Made by a program: the position numbers and the translations under genes. A stretch of DNA of 64,000 bases, from assembly GCA_020002185.1 (NCBI GenBank), contig CM034533.1, forward strand, positions 36,568,024 through 36,632,023, read 5' to 3'. The notes below the pieces were generated by a model. The model worked only from the letters and a program-made list of their open reading frames with translations. It did not search any database and had not been told where the DNA came from. Within the stretch, counting starts at the first letter, position 1. Each line of letters begins with the position of its first letter. The stretch comes from Paraescarpia echinospica (taxonomy: Eukaryota > Annelida > Polychaeta > Sabellida > Siboglinidae). This document shows positions 23,801 to 33,235 of this stretch, piece by piece.

Positions 23801-26800
23801 AACACTATTACCACCGGAGGTTCTAGAGGCTGATTGCTGGCAACAGAACAGACAAGGTGGCTTTAACAGTAACAGTTGTAGCACGAGACCTGCTGGTGCA
23901 TCGACTCACTGGAGCAGAACTGGGCCATGAGAAGATGCAGCAGTCTCGGCGATGCCAACAACTCCTGTATCCAATACGGCGAGAACATTTTCTCCAGAAC
24001 CCTTTCTGAAACACAACAACATCCAGAAAAGGTTTATTTAGCCCATTTGGCATACACTCGTTTTCAGTGTGAAAAGACACTAAACACATGTCAAATTATC
24101 AGTGTGACAAGGCACTAACATAAGCTCTAAATGTGACAAGACAATGACAAAAGTAATCAGTGTGACGAGACACTAATACAAACTATCACTATAACAAGAC
24201 ACTAAGCTCTTAGTGTATCATGACACTAATATAAGCTCTCAGTGTGTCAAGACACTAATATAAGCTCTAAGTGTGATACAAACTATCAGTACAGTAAGAC
24301 ATTAATATAATAATAATGTTTTATTTCAGACAAAAGTCCATGTGTACATACAATACAAATAAAAAAATAAATAAATAAGTAATAAATAACTAAAATGCAA
24401 AGATATAGATGCACATGAAATAAAAATAGATGGTTAATAAGATATATATAAAATGTGCATTCAACTTTGGGTAGTCCAATATTTAAATATAGGACTTCTA
24501 AAATGTATATCAGTATAAAAATAATTAACAAAAAGTGGATTTTCAGACCGTTCAAGACAACATAATAAGCTATATATGGATGAACGCATACGTTCATTAA
24601 AAGATTTACACAGTTTGTAGCAAACATAAAATGTGCACTGCAGTGTGATGACAAATTGTGTAAAATTATAAAACTGTTGTTATAGGCAACAGTAATATCT
24701 TTCAAACTCTGTTTCTTTAATTTACACCAAAGACTTGAGGTGTACATAGCACCACAGTAAGAGAGAATGAGTTTTAATGGTAGAGCTGCAAAGGCGAAAT
24801 TTTCGTTCTAAGACGTTGGCCTGAGCATATAGGGATCTTTTCTGTCTGGCAATGTTGTTATCGTCAGTAGGATTAGTGTTAATTATATGACCCAGATATT
24901 TACAATAAAATAGTGTGAGGTAACAGATGATTATTGAGAGTGACAGGATGACTATTTTTCATGTCCTGAGGTTTGTTTTCAATAACCATATAATATTATT
25001 TGTTAGCATTATATGTTATGTTAAACATTTTGCCATTCTTGGCACAACAATCTGTTAGTTTTCTCAACCCAAAAACACTAGGTGAAACAATACAGAGATC
25101 ATCTGCATACATCAAATGGTTCATTATGGTGCCTGCATAAAGACATCCAATTTGTAATTTGTTAAGTCATCCATGTACACATTAAAAAGGTGGAGAGAAA
25201 GGATTCCACCTTGTTTAACACCATTTGAGACAGTAAAAAATCTAGAAAAGCTCTAACACCATCTGACAGTGAATTTCTGGGTACTGTACCAGTGATACAG
25301 AATGCGTACAATGTAAGCAGGACACCCACGATCAATTAGTTTAGTGAATAGCTTGCTATGGTTCACTTTGTCGAAGGCCTTGGAGGCATCCAACATAGTG
25401 ACATACATAGAAGAGCCATTCACTATGTAGTGTCGAAAAAGTTCTTTTAATTGAAATATGAGCATCTCAGTTGAGTGATGCTTTTTAAATCCAAATTGGT
25501 TGGCACACATTGTGAAGAAAATGGTAGCCCTTGATAATATTAAAGATTCAAATAACTTACTAGCAATTGTTGCAAGAGCAATAGGTCTATAGTTATTGTT
25601 ATCAGACAAATCACCAGCTTTGTTTTTAATTATTGGAGCTATTATTGTGACCATCATAGCATCACATAAAAACCCATGAATTAACAAGCTGCTGAATAGC
25701 AGTGACGTATAAACAGGCAGTTTTTCATTAGCATACTTAAAATGTTCATTACTTATACAGTCATAACTAGCTTTTCCTGTAGACATCGCCTGAATTATTT
25801 CTTGTATTTCTTTAACATCAACCATCATTTGGTCATTAAATTGCATATTGTTGCAATACATGTCAATCTTTTTAGTATGTGATGGAGAGCCAGGTACAGA
25901 ATTAAGTAGACTGGTAGTGATGAAGCCACATATTCTTTACATTTTCAGCACCACATGCACTGCCAACATCGCTAAGATCTCAGTGTGACAAGACACGAAC
26001 ACATGCTTTCAGTGCAAGAAGACACTAACACAAGCTCTCAATGAGATGACACTAACACAACCTCTCTGTGTGATGAGGCACTAAGCAAAGCTCTCATTGG
26101 CCAAATCCTAGATCTGCCTTTTTACAGTTGTTATGCTGTCATTATCCTCCTACCTTGGTATGGCAGCCGGTCAAATTCTCCGTGGAACTTTGTGAGTAGG
26201 AGGATGAGCAATCCAGTGCACTGAACTCCACTGAGGATCAGCGTCAAGTCTTGAGGCCTTGTCATCGCAACAGAATCATTGAACATGTTACGAGAAACAA
26301 AACTCTATCTTAGACACTGATGGCATGTCAATGTGCTTTACTTGAATGACAAATCAATTCTCTACATGAACTAGTAGATCTACGGAAGTAGAGCTATTAA
26401 CAATCACAAACCCTAACACAGCTTCTCCAAATTGCATATATTCAGTAGTTTGTCACGATGTTCAAAGCATTTTCTCAGACATCTCAATAGCAATATGCAT
26501 CAACAGTTTTAATATTTGCAATCTTGTTTAACACCAGACCATCAAATTTGTTAAGTCTGGTTTTGTATGTCCTTTCGCTATAAGGACTCCAAACTGATAT
26601 AACCTGTGGTAACATTCACTTAAAGACTAACTTTGAAATATGCATTCTAGCTTGCATGATTTCATGTACCCTTGAATAATATTATCAATAATAACGGCTA
26701 CAAAAAACAGTTTTACATTTACAAAGTTCCAACGTGTTCCGTTTAGCGAGAGTCCACTGAAGCATATTTTAATACGCACCCAAATCGGTTTATGAGTGTG

Positions 26801-28197
26801 TCGGTGAAAATCCCGGCCACCCTCATACCGAGGCCATTAGCTAATGCCACTTTGCCAAGCATGATCACTCGACTCTGTGCCGATCCCGTCTGGCATATCG
26901 CTATCTGACCAGCTGAAATAAGTGCAATATATTGGTTAATATTCAATGTTGTTTTTATAGCACATGATAAGTCATTCAATGCACTGACACATTTAGGATA
27001 TTGGAAGTTGCTATGAAAGGTAAGCCAAGCTTAGTCTACCATTAGTCTTCCATGCTAAAATACACTGGTACAACAGATTATATAGGCATTTTTTAAATTG
27101 CCAAAAGTAAACATGATGGTATTTAAAGCGGAGCAGAATTATCAGAAAATAATTTGTTTTATAGTTTATCTGCGAAGTCAGCTAAGATCCAAATTTTGTA
27201 CACTTCATGTTTTTTGCAGATATACTGATCAATTACCCATGCAGTAAACACTTTTTGCAAGAGTTTATTCCCCTTTCACCAATTATGTCGAATTCTTCCC
27301 AATAGTTAGGAGGTCTCTCTATGTCCAGAGCTTTCTATAGGAAATGTTCAAAGATTTTTCTAGATTTTAATTGTTCATTTCTTTGCATATATAATAAGGT
27401 AATTTCATGTCTTCTGAAGTGGTGGTTACCAAGTTCAGATGGGTAACCTTAGTACTTTCTTAAATGCTGCTAACATTTTTAGAAAGAATGTGTGATTGTG
27501 TTGTTTATTATTCATATACGTGTAATTTAGCTACATACATGTTAATCAATGATTATAAATATGTGTCAACAAATTGACAGATTAATGAGTAAAGATGTAG
27601 CATTATTACTACTAGCTTACATCCACCTACAACACTACAAACTAAGGACAGCACATGTCACCAATACTGTATTGTGAACTTAAACTCATTCCCATGACCT
27701 TATAAATTCTAACATGTGTAGCAGATGCAACTCCACTATGGCACAACCTGGGGAATGACGACTCAATGTCTGACAACTGAATTTGTCCACTCGATATAAC
27801 AACCTTTGTTTCATATCAGGTCAGAGGTAGATAAGAGGCCAATATGTTAAGGAAGTGAATTAATTTAAAAAGAGGAAAATGGGTGCCTCAGAGGAGGACC
27901 ACTTATATAATCTTACAATGATACAAAGTTAGCATATAAGTCTACACACGTACCTTCAACATTATGTACAAAAACTGTGATAATCCGAGATGCAAAGATC
28001 AGATAGTCATCTTGAGCCAAAGACAACAGACTATAGCTGAGAGCTGATGTGAGATATGTGACGAAAAATGCAGTATATAGGCCCGATATATCACAGTAGC
28101 GACCAAACATGTAGGACACTAAGAACTGTATCACTGACACAGTGTGCTGGATCTGCTGGTACGTAGTTCTGTCTGTGAGCAAGTCTTCTTCCAGACG
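17678..28197 (-). CDS. SLC22A18: SLC22A18-like major facilitator superfamily transporter (8 exons, 5' end missing)
   Basis: Eight minus-strand exons (27954-28197, 26780-26912, 26154-26257, 23910-24005, 22133-22245, 21621-21722, 18481-18601, 17678-17886) have splice sites and join without a frame break to about 373 residues and a TGA. Landmarks follow vertebrate SLC22A18 in order: a RLEEDL-type segment into TM2, the FGRYCD loop (FGRFAD in the human protein), FASR at TM3/4, LGKVALANGLGM in TM5, the TM6 block, the long central loop with LLASPRLLHLL, TM7-TM8, TM9-TM10, and a final STLGLNM segment with TM11-TM12. The family is a 12-TM proton-coupled organic cation transporter group. TM1 and the start are unresolved; human length (about 424) suggests roughly 50 residues are missing. 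Family assignment rests on remembered sequence, and MFSD9/10 relatives are the alternative. Confidence 0.75.
18165..18435 (-). mobile_element. CR1-like LINE 3' fragment
   Basis: It is a diverged copy of the tail of the LINEs at 33240 and 61745 (shared TTGGCTTATTGAGA-type block and TATCCCGCCC box). It sits in the intron between the last two transporter exons. Confidence 0.7.
18481..18601 (-). CDS. SLC22A18: SLC22A18-like exon, TM9-TM10 region
   Basis: Acceptor CTGTTTTAG and donor GTAACT enclose 121 nt (40 codons plus one base). Hydrophobic residues with PLSVAVTLLNLMLTGAL fit TM10. Confidence 0.7.
18746..18855 (+). repeat. Left TIR of the MULE, tandem-unit type
   Basis: Four CCCRTTATAGCTAC motifs are spaced irregularly across this TIR. 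It pairs with 21097-21217, including a shared GAACTAGTCC core. Confidence 0.85.
18965..19590. repeat. 203-bp tandem repeat inside the MULE
   Basis: GTATTTCGTTGATGACCA recurs at 18965, 19168 and 19371, a regular 203-bp period for about three units, the last diverged. Within a unit, AACGTTGT and AAGACGTTG motifs recur, so it is a higher-order repeat. It lies between the left TIR and the transposase. Confidence 0.85.
19607..20815 (+). pseudogene. MULE transposase with N-terminal FLYWCH-like zinc finger
   Basis: The N-terminal part has the FLYWCH-like pattern (YWVCTTYDVKCKSTL and a downstream W-x-H). The central part carries the MULE core: DVQGDGIFKTA with the first acidic residue, LFHQLYTLH, VMYALLPDKRKETY, then DYEPAPIGVV with the second Asp, and a GCNFHLNQCLWRK block. 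NNHVEGW carries the probable third acidic residue. There are at least two breaks: a frameshift between about 19990 and 20050, and another near 20560-20580 before MALMEECPTEEF. The reading is otherwise well conserved, so inactivation looks recent. Confidence 0.85.
21097..21217 (-). repeat. Right TIR of the MULE
   Basis: This is the inverted counterpart of 18746-18855 with five GTAGCTA(T/A)AA motifs. It lies about 280 bp after the transposase frame ends. Confidence 0.85.
21621..21722 (-). CDS. SLC22A18: SLC22A18-like exon, TM8-TM9
   Basis: Acceptor CACCTCTAG and donor GTATGT enclose exactly 34 codons. The frame has NLIMGQVKEEKL and a hydrophobic run, fitting the G-Q-L/V linker and TM9 of the family. 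Confidence 0.7.
22133..22245 (-). CDS. SLC22A18: SLC22A18-like exon, TM7-TM8
   Basis: Acceptor CTGTACATAG and donor GTATGT enclose 113 nt (two bases plus 37 codons). It encodes VYVFQGAFPQMAISYF and a following LGMCLTYVALM segment. Confidence 0.75.
22420..22830 (+). pseudogene. LINE fragment, RTE-like C-terminal region
   Basis: A frame with LPIAIYGAETWTLQLQEM, GLRAIRGVTREDKLQNALI and IRHRRLRWF matches the C-terminal part of RTE-type LINE polyproteins. A stop follows, then RGRPQKRG-like residues in another frame. It is intronic in the transporter gene. Confidence 0.7.
23192..23379. mobile_element. Tigger-like MITE, TA target duplication
   Basis: The ends CAGTGGAACCTCCCTATTAA and the complement of GACCATAAAGCAAGGTTCTACTG match well, flanked by TA at 23190-23191 and 23380-23381. 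It lies in a transporter intron. Confidence 0.8.
23910..24005 (-). CDS. SLC22A18: SLC22A18-like exon, central loop into TM7
   Basis: Acceptor TTGTGTTTCAG and donor GTGAGT enclose 96 nt. The frame reads FSPYWIQELLASPRLLHLL, matching the cytosolic loop before TM7. A different open frame on the same strand (23823-24089) is a shadow. Confidence 0.7.
24070..24312. repeat. Minisatellite, left part
   Basis: Imperfect units of about 30-40 bp around CTCTCAGTGTGACAAGACAC. The same array resumes at 25965-26098 on the far side of a LINE insertion. Confidence 0.8.
24305..25964 (-). mobile_element. CR1/Jockey-clade LINE fragment inserted in the minisatellite
   Basis: On the minus strand, 25253-25861 is an uninterrupted reverse transcriptase domain (GKASYDCISNEHFKYA-like start, NNYRPIALATIASKLFESL, then LDASKAFDKVNHSKLFTKL). 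Further 3', frames broken by stops read NGVKQGG and MYADD, the RT catalytic motif, at about 25090-25210. The 3' end near 24305 has short TAA/TAATG repeats, typical of such LINEs. The endonuclease region is absent, so it is a truncated copy. Confidence 0.8.
25253..25861 (-). pseudogene. LINE reverse transcriptase, N-terminal half of the domain
   Basis: About 200 codons without a stop. It includes the RPIAL and LDASKAFDKV (first catalytic Asp) motifs. It ends at a stop before the MYADD region, which lies in a different frame, so it cannot encode a complete enzyme. Confidence 0.8.
25965..26098. repeat. Minisatellite, right part
   Basis: Continuation of the CTCTCAGTGTGACAAGACAC-type array interrupted by the LINE at 24305-25964. 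Confidence 0.75.
26154..26257 (-). CDS. SLC22A18: SLC22A18-like exon, TM6
   Basis: Acceptor GATGACAAG and donor GTAGGA enclose 104 nt in phase with both neighbours. It encodes 34 residues with a hydrophobic core (LSGVQCTGLLILLL). It has no long open frame of its own because it is short. Confidence 0.65.
26780..26912 (-). CDS. SLC22A18: SLC22A18-like exon, TM4-TM5
   Basis: Acceptor CTTATTTCAG and donor GTGCGT enclose 133 nt. The exon begins with two bases completing the codon left by the preceding exon, and encodes GQIAICQTGSAQSRVIMLGK and VALANGLGM, matching the TM4-TM5 linker of SLC22A18. Confidence 0.75.
27954..28197 (-). CDS. SLC22A18: SLC22A18-like exon, TM2-TM4
   Basis: Acceptor TTTGTGTAG precedes it and donor GTACGT follows it on the minus strand. 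The 244 nt start in phase 0 and end after one base. The loop YMFGRYCDISG is the MFS motif-A equivalent between TM2 and TM3. Confidence 0.75.
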
Positions 28198-28660
28198 CTA
28201 CACAAACAAAGCGACATGTCATTCACGAGATAGTGCATTTTCAATTATCATTAACACAACAAAACCAACAAGTGAAGCATTTACACATTTATATTTGTGT
28301 TACCCTGTTCCGAAATACTGCAAGATTTACTCTGAATCCAACAAGTGTGGCGGCATATATAACACTTGTCAGCAAAAACGTTCCTATGGCAGGAACACTG
28401 TGTTATTTTTAATGGGGTAGCATCTGCCTATGAAAATCATCCCACATTACCCCTGCACCCCATTCTTCCCTGCAATTCCCTATAAATATTTGAGGAAACT
28501 GTCTTCAGCATATGTGTGTGTGTACTAAATGTAGTGTCAACCAGACTGAGAGGATGGGAATGATTGCTTGCTAGTCAATATAATTATAGAACCCGAACGG
28601 GATTATTTGGTACTTCATAATAATATTATATATGTGACTTGTGATGTTCAACATTGTTAC

Positions 28661-28732
28661 ATAAACACCATGCTTGCATAGGTATGCGATTGTATCAGCA
28701 TATGTCAAACACGTCAAACATAGATGCAGGGA
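28661..28732 (-). CDS. Possible upstream SLC22A18-like exon (TM1)
   Basis: Acceptor GGGAAACCAG and donor GTAACA enclose 24 codons with a moderately hydrophobic stretch including LTYADTIAYLC. The phase would fit the exon at 27954-28197. The resemblance to TM1 is weak and a few residues would be missing at the junction. Confidence 0.25.
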
Positions 28733-28987
28733 CTGGTTTCCCAAAGTATTCATTGCATGTGTGCAGTTTCTATGATTGTTTCAAGTAGTGTTATGTTGCA
28801 AGCAATCAATTTATCCTATAGGATAGGCTTGGGCAAGGATTTTTCAGTGGAATTTACTTACTTAAATTTGTACTCCAGCCCTTGCGATTATGTATTGAAA
28901 TAAAATTTGCACCACTACAAAGTCAATATGTATGGCAGCGCTGAACTGCCACCGACGTATATTTTTTAATTCTTAAGTACGAATTAC

Positions 28988-29046
28988 TGTGATAGTATCG
29001 CCATCTGGCGTATTAAGTTCCACCAGTTACGGTTAAATAGTTCATC
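28988..29046 (+). repeat. Gypsy-1 5' LTR, first 59 bp
   Basis: It matches 42109-42167 with a single difference by eye (GTTACGG against GTTAAGG), then the match stops abruptly after GTTCATC. Confidence 0.85.
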
Positions 29047-29358
29047 GGGCAATGGTCGGAATGCACCTCTGCCTGAATGCACCAGTCGCAATGCACCTCA
29101 GAAGGGCTGGATATATGTAGATAAAAGGGGTGGACTCTCGATAAGCCAAAGGGCTTCCTTGTCCACCTGCCATCTAGAGTTAATTCTCTGGATGGCAATC
29201 TTGTTAAATCTTGTTAAACTGCCTAGTCGCAATGCCCCAACCGCCTGGTCGCAATGCTCCAATGGCATGGTCGCAATGCACCACTTTTGGTCGGAATGCC
29301 CCACTTTGGTGATGACGACCTGGTCGCAATGGTTTGGCGCAATGCACCTCTTATGACA
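29047..29358. repeat. GGTCGCAATGC-type subterminal repeats around a LINE tail
   Basis: Repeats resembling TGGTCGCAATGCACC occur about ten times at 29047-29100 and 29220-29350. Between them lies an inverted CR1-like 3' tail (29130-29220; compare 33240-33310 and 61745-61810). An inverted set of the same repeats lies at 33086-33235, so the two sets may be ends of one element. Confidence 0.6.
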
Positions 29359-29432
29359 TCTATATATTATAAAACATTATGGTTTCTCTGTTTGTTTGTT
29401 TTTACCCGGGCAACGCCAGGTAAGTCGGCTAG
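29359..29432 (+). mobile_element. Very short Helitron derivative (about 74 bp)
   Basis: It starts TCTATATATTATAAAA after A, contains a TTTGTTTGTTTTT run, then a CCCGGGCAACGCCAGG hairpin, and ends CTAG before T. TC start, short 3' hairpin and CTAG end between A and T are Helitron hallmarks. Only the two ends remain. Confidence 0.65.
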
Positions 29433-30065
29433 TATAATGACTTCTTTAAAGGGAATAAAAACATCTATTGCTCGAATTAATGTTATATTACATCCTGCTA
29501 TCTATTTCCACGTCCGCCAAGCCAAAAAATTCAATGAATTAGAAATTCCACATTTTATGGTGTGCATCCGGACATTTTTGAATATGCATATTTTTGGCGC
29601 ACTTTTCGGGATGCTGAGATGTGACGTCACTTATGACTCAAACTCGCATCAGGCCGACCCTTTCCATGCATTTAGAGCATGTTTACAAGTATAGCTTTTG
29701 GGTCGAAACGAGCGTCAGAACGAGTTATTGTGCAATATTCCGACGTAATACAAACACTTGTCATCATAGAGGAACAAGCAGTTATCTTACGGTTCCACAT
29801 GAATCGAATTTTATTCAAAACAACGAATGCGAATGGGCCTACAAGTCGACTAGGTTTCGCCGAGCTTGGGCTTGTTTTCAGAATAATTATATCGAATGCA
29901 ACCAACGGGAGATAATCTACACCAATAAACATATATAGCAAACATATATTGTATCCAGCTACAAAAAGTAACGTGTATAATCTCATAATATCATTAGAAT
30001 ATCGATATATGACGGAGTTGTACAATTTATCATAACAACTTAAATCAGTCAGAGAGTTTCCGTTG

Positions 30066-30141
30066 GTCCCGCTAGCTCAGTGGGTAGGCGCGTCGTTTAT
30101 TTTACAATCGGGCGACGCCGGTTCAATCCTGACAGCATGCA
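30066..30141 (+). repeat. tRNA-like sequence (left arm)
   Basis: TAGCTCAGTGGG (30072-30083) matches the polymerase III A box and GGTTCAATCC (30120-30129) the B box. GCGTCG/CGACGC could pair as an anticodon-stem analogue. The acceptor and T stems do not pair well, so it is a tRNA-derived (SINE-type) relic rather than a functional tRNA. Confidence 0.6.
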
Positions 30142-30599
30142 AACCTTTGATTTTCTATACACTTTTTTTGTTTATGTTTTCACGAAGTAATATAAACAAA
30201 ATCATTTTATACTATAATGCAATGTTTGTAAATAATTTTTATTTTTGTAGTAACTATTTATTCGCCACAAAAATGAAAATATGGGAATTATATAACGATG
30301 TTTCTAAATTTTATTTATCCAAACAAATATAATGTAATGGATATATAATTTATTAATTGTAAATATATTGTACGGTAATATATTGTAATTATATATGTGA
30401 AAACAGATTGAGATCTGTCTGGATAAATACAATTTAGAAACATCGTTATATATAATGACCATATTTTCATTTTTGTGGCGAATAAATAATTACTACAAAA
30501 AAAAAAAAAATATTTACAAACAGTGCATTATAGTATAAAATGATTTTTTTTATATTACTTCGTGAAAACATAAACAAAAAAAGTGTAAAGAAAATCAAA

Positions 30600-30700
30600 G
30601 GTTTGCATGCTGTCAGGATTGAACCGGCGTCGCCCGATTGTAAATTAAATGACAAATAACCGACGCGCCTACCCACTGAGCTATCGGGACAAACGGAAAC
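30600..30700 (-). repeat. tRNA-like sequence (right arm)
   Basis: Inverted copy of the left-arm tRNA-like region; it has TAGCTCAGTGGG and GGTTCAATCC on the minus strand and about 15 bp more between the boxes than the left copy. Confidence 0.6.
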
Positions 30701-31133
30701 TCTCTGACCGATTTAAGTTGTTATGATAAATTGTACAACTCCTTCATATATCGATATTCTAGTAATATTATGAGATTATACACGTTATTTTATGTAGCTG
30801 GATACAATATATGTTTGCTATGTATGTTTATTGGTGTAGATTATCTCCCGTTGGTTGCATTCGATATAATTATTCTGAAAACGAGCCCAAGCTCGGCGAA
30901 ACCTAGTCGACTTGTAGGCCCATTCGCATTCGTTGTTTTGAATAAAATTCGATTCATGTGGAACCGTAAGATAAATGTTTGTTCCTCTGTGATGACTAGT
31001 GTTTGTATTACGTCGGAATATTGCACAATAACTCGTTCTGACGCTCGTTTTGACCCAAAAGCTATCCTTGTAAACATGCTCTGAATGCATGGAAAGGGTC
31101 GGCCTGATGCGAGTGTGTCATAAGTGACGTCAC

Positions 31134-33085
31134 GATACCACGTAATCGCCTAGCTCATTAAAATGTCATTTTCCGCGGGAATCGCTTCACAGACGGGCTT
31201 AAAATCGAATTTATGCTACAAATGTATTTTTCTGTATTTGTTTAATGTTGTCAAATGTTACATACAATGTTAAACTTTGTGTACACATGGAAAAAGGATT
31301 TTAGCTAATGCCTTATTTTTATTTCCTTTAAGTATCGCCCACGCGACTTTATGTATATCAATATATGGGTAGTGATATATGTACATGGATTTTGCTTGAA
31401 ATTTCAACTACATTATACTGTTAGTAGTGGGGGTCATAGTTTAAAAAATATACAACTTATTGTGAATTAGGTGATAAAAGAACGGAACTTGGTAGATATG
31501 TAGAATAGTTCGTAGTTCATTTTTATAAAGACCTCCATGATGTATACATAAATATTAATAATGTTATTATTATTACTAGAACGTTGCATGTGTTGATTTG
31601 AGCTGACTCGTTCGCTACACATAAAATATAAGAACACGGATGGATTGTTTTCCCTTGTAAAGTTACACTGTTAAATTCTACACACACAACATGTCTGAAA
31701 AGATGTAGTCAGAAATCAGGATGACAATTTTATTAATTAAACATATACACATCCGTAGGCCGTATTGTCACCTTTGTAACTACATCAAATGTCCCTACAA
31801 TGTAGAGCACATTGTGTTTACACAAACTGACTACAATACACACATTCTTAGAGAAGAGGAATATCAACAAATATTTGTGCTATGCTACTTGAACATTAGT
31901 TACTGTTGTTACATCTTACATATCTGATCTATTATAACAACTTAATTCACACGCTACACGTGGAATTATTATTACGTTGTTTACTCAATTATGTATGATT
32001 TACACAATTCTATCTGTCTGTCTGCCTATCTATCTATTTTCTTGTTATTCAGAATGTAACTTAAGACAATATACTAACACAAATCTGACACGCAAGATCT
32101 GCTCAGCTAGATCCTAACTTCTATTCAAAGCATTCAAAGAGGACTTAGTAAGAACTGGATTACCCGTGTAGGCCTTCACGTCATCAAAGTCAAACTGAAG
32201 CCAATTTCAGCTAGATGCTGCAATTGTCGGACGCGTTCTTTCAACAATGCCGTTAGTCAACCAAAAAGGTATGTTCGATGAAACAATACAAGGGTATTAA
32301 GCCAATTGCTATGGCCTCCAAAAGGACAGACAATGTGCAACAATCTGCTCAATAAAACAAAGCAGGAGTATGCACATATAGATAATACCAATTACACAAG
32401 CCTCTAAATATTCTTGACACACACACGCCACTATTGTCACATCGTACAACATGTACAAAGAATAAATTAAAATAGAAAAATATTTGTTTTTAAATAATAA
32501 TAAGTAATACTAAAATGTGAACATGCATTAAAACACATAACACGATATATATATATATAAATCGAAAATAGTATATATCTACCTACCTTTATCATTTTAT
32601 TTAATATCGTAAGTACTATATACACATATATATATATAATACATATACGATATCAATCATAACATAATAAAGGTATATATATATAGTCAACCCGCTGTCC
32701 AAGCCAACATAAATTAGATGGCGTTGATGTCCAAAGCTTTATTTCAATGTACACTCTTTTTGGTACAATGCCGTCATTCAAACAAACCGATCTGCTCAAT
32801 AAAACAATGCCAGAGTAGCTAAAAGATCTGCTCAACGCATGAGCAGGAAGCATATTAGGCTATTTCACATCATGACTTCTACACATCAAAGGACAATGTA
32901 ATCGATATTTCATGATAGGTTATGTAATACAATCATACACGTGTATACGAAGACAAACAGTTTACTTTCAAGAATGTACATAAAGTCAACGAAACAAGTG
33001 ATTTCTATATTACTTATTCATTTAATATTTTAATATATACAATTGTATTATCTATATATGCATACGTTTGACAATATTACAATCA
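31134..33085. other. AT-rich filler inside the split LTR, no gene recognised
   Basis: Only short open frames and AT repeats (for example 32550-32700) are present. Confidence 0.45.
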
Positions 33086-33235
33086 GTGGGGCATTCCGAC
33101 CAAAAGGGGTGCATTGCGACCAGACCGCTGGAGCAATGTGACTACACCGTTGGGGCATTCCGACTAGGCTGTTGGACCACTGCGACTAGGTTTTGTGCAT
33201 TCAGGTAGTGGTGCATTCAGGCAGTGGGGCATACC
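33086..33235. repeat. Inverted GGTCGCAATGC-type repeats
   Basis: GGGGCATTCCGACC and GTGCATTGCGACC units occur several times, complementary to the units at 29047-29350. Confidence 0.65.

Larger units (their letters stand above)
26258..28930. other. Transporter introns and 5' flank outside exons
   Basis: Apart from the exons listed, this AT-rich stretch shows no transposon I recognise. At 28831-28930 it carries the left unit of a tandem repeat whose second unit is at 46440-46544, on the other side of the transposon nest. Confidence 0.4.
29621..31133. repeat. 1.5-kb near-perfect palindrome with tRNA-like arms
   Basis: The left arm 29621-30320 and right arm 30420-31133 are inverted copies over about 700 bp with a 99-bp AT-rich spacer; both outer ends are GTGACGTCAC. 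A 117-codon open frame running outward-to-inward is maintained in both arms with a handful of substitutions. Each arm has a tRNA-like A box and B box. Confidence 0.85.

Noticed and set aside
23823..24089. 88-codon minus-strand frame
   Set aside because: The frame that fits the transporter phase and family is a different one bounded by splice sites at 24005 and 23910.
30063..30141. Functional tRNA gene
   Set aside because: A and B boxes are present, but acceptor and T stems do not pair and the right-arm copy differs in length; better a tRNA-derived relic.
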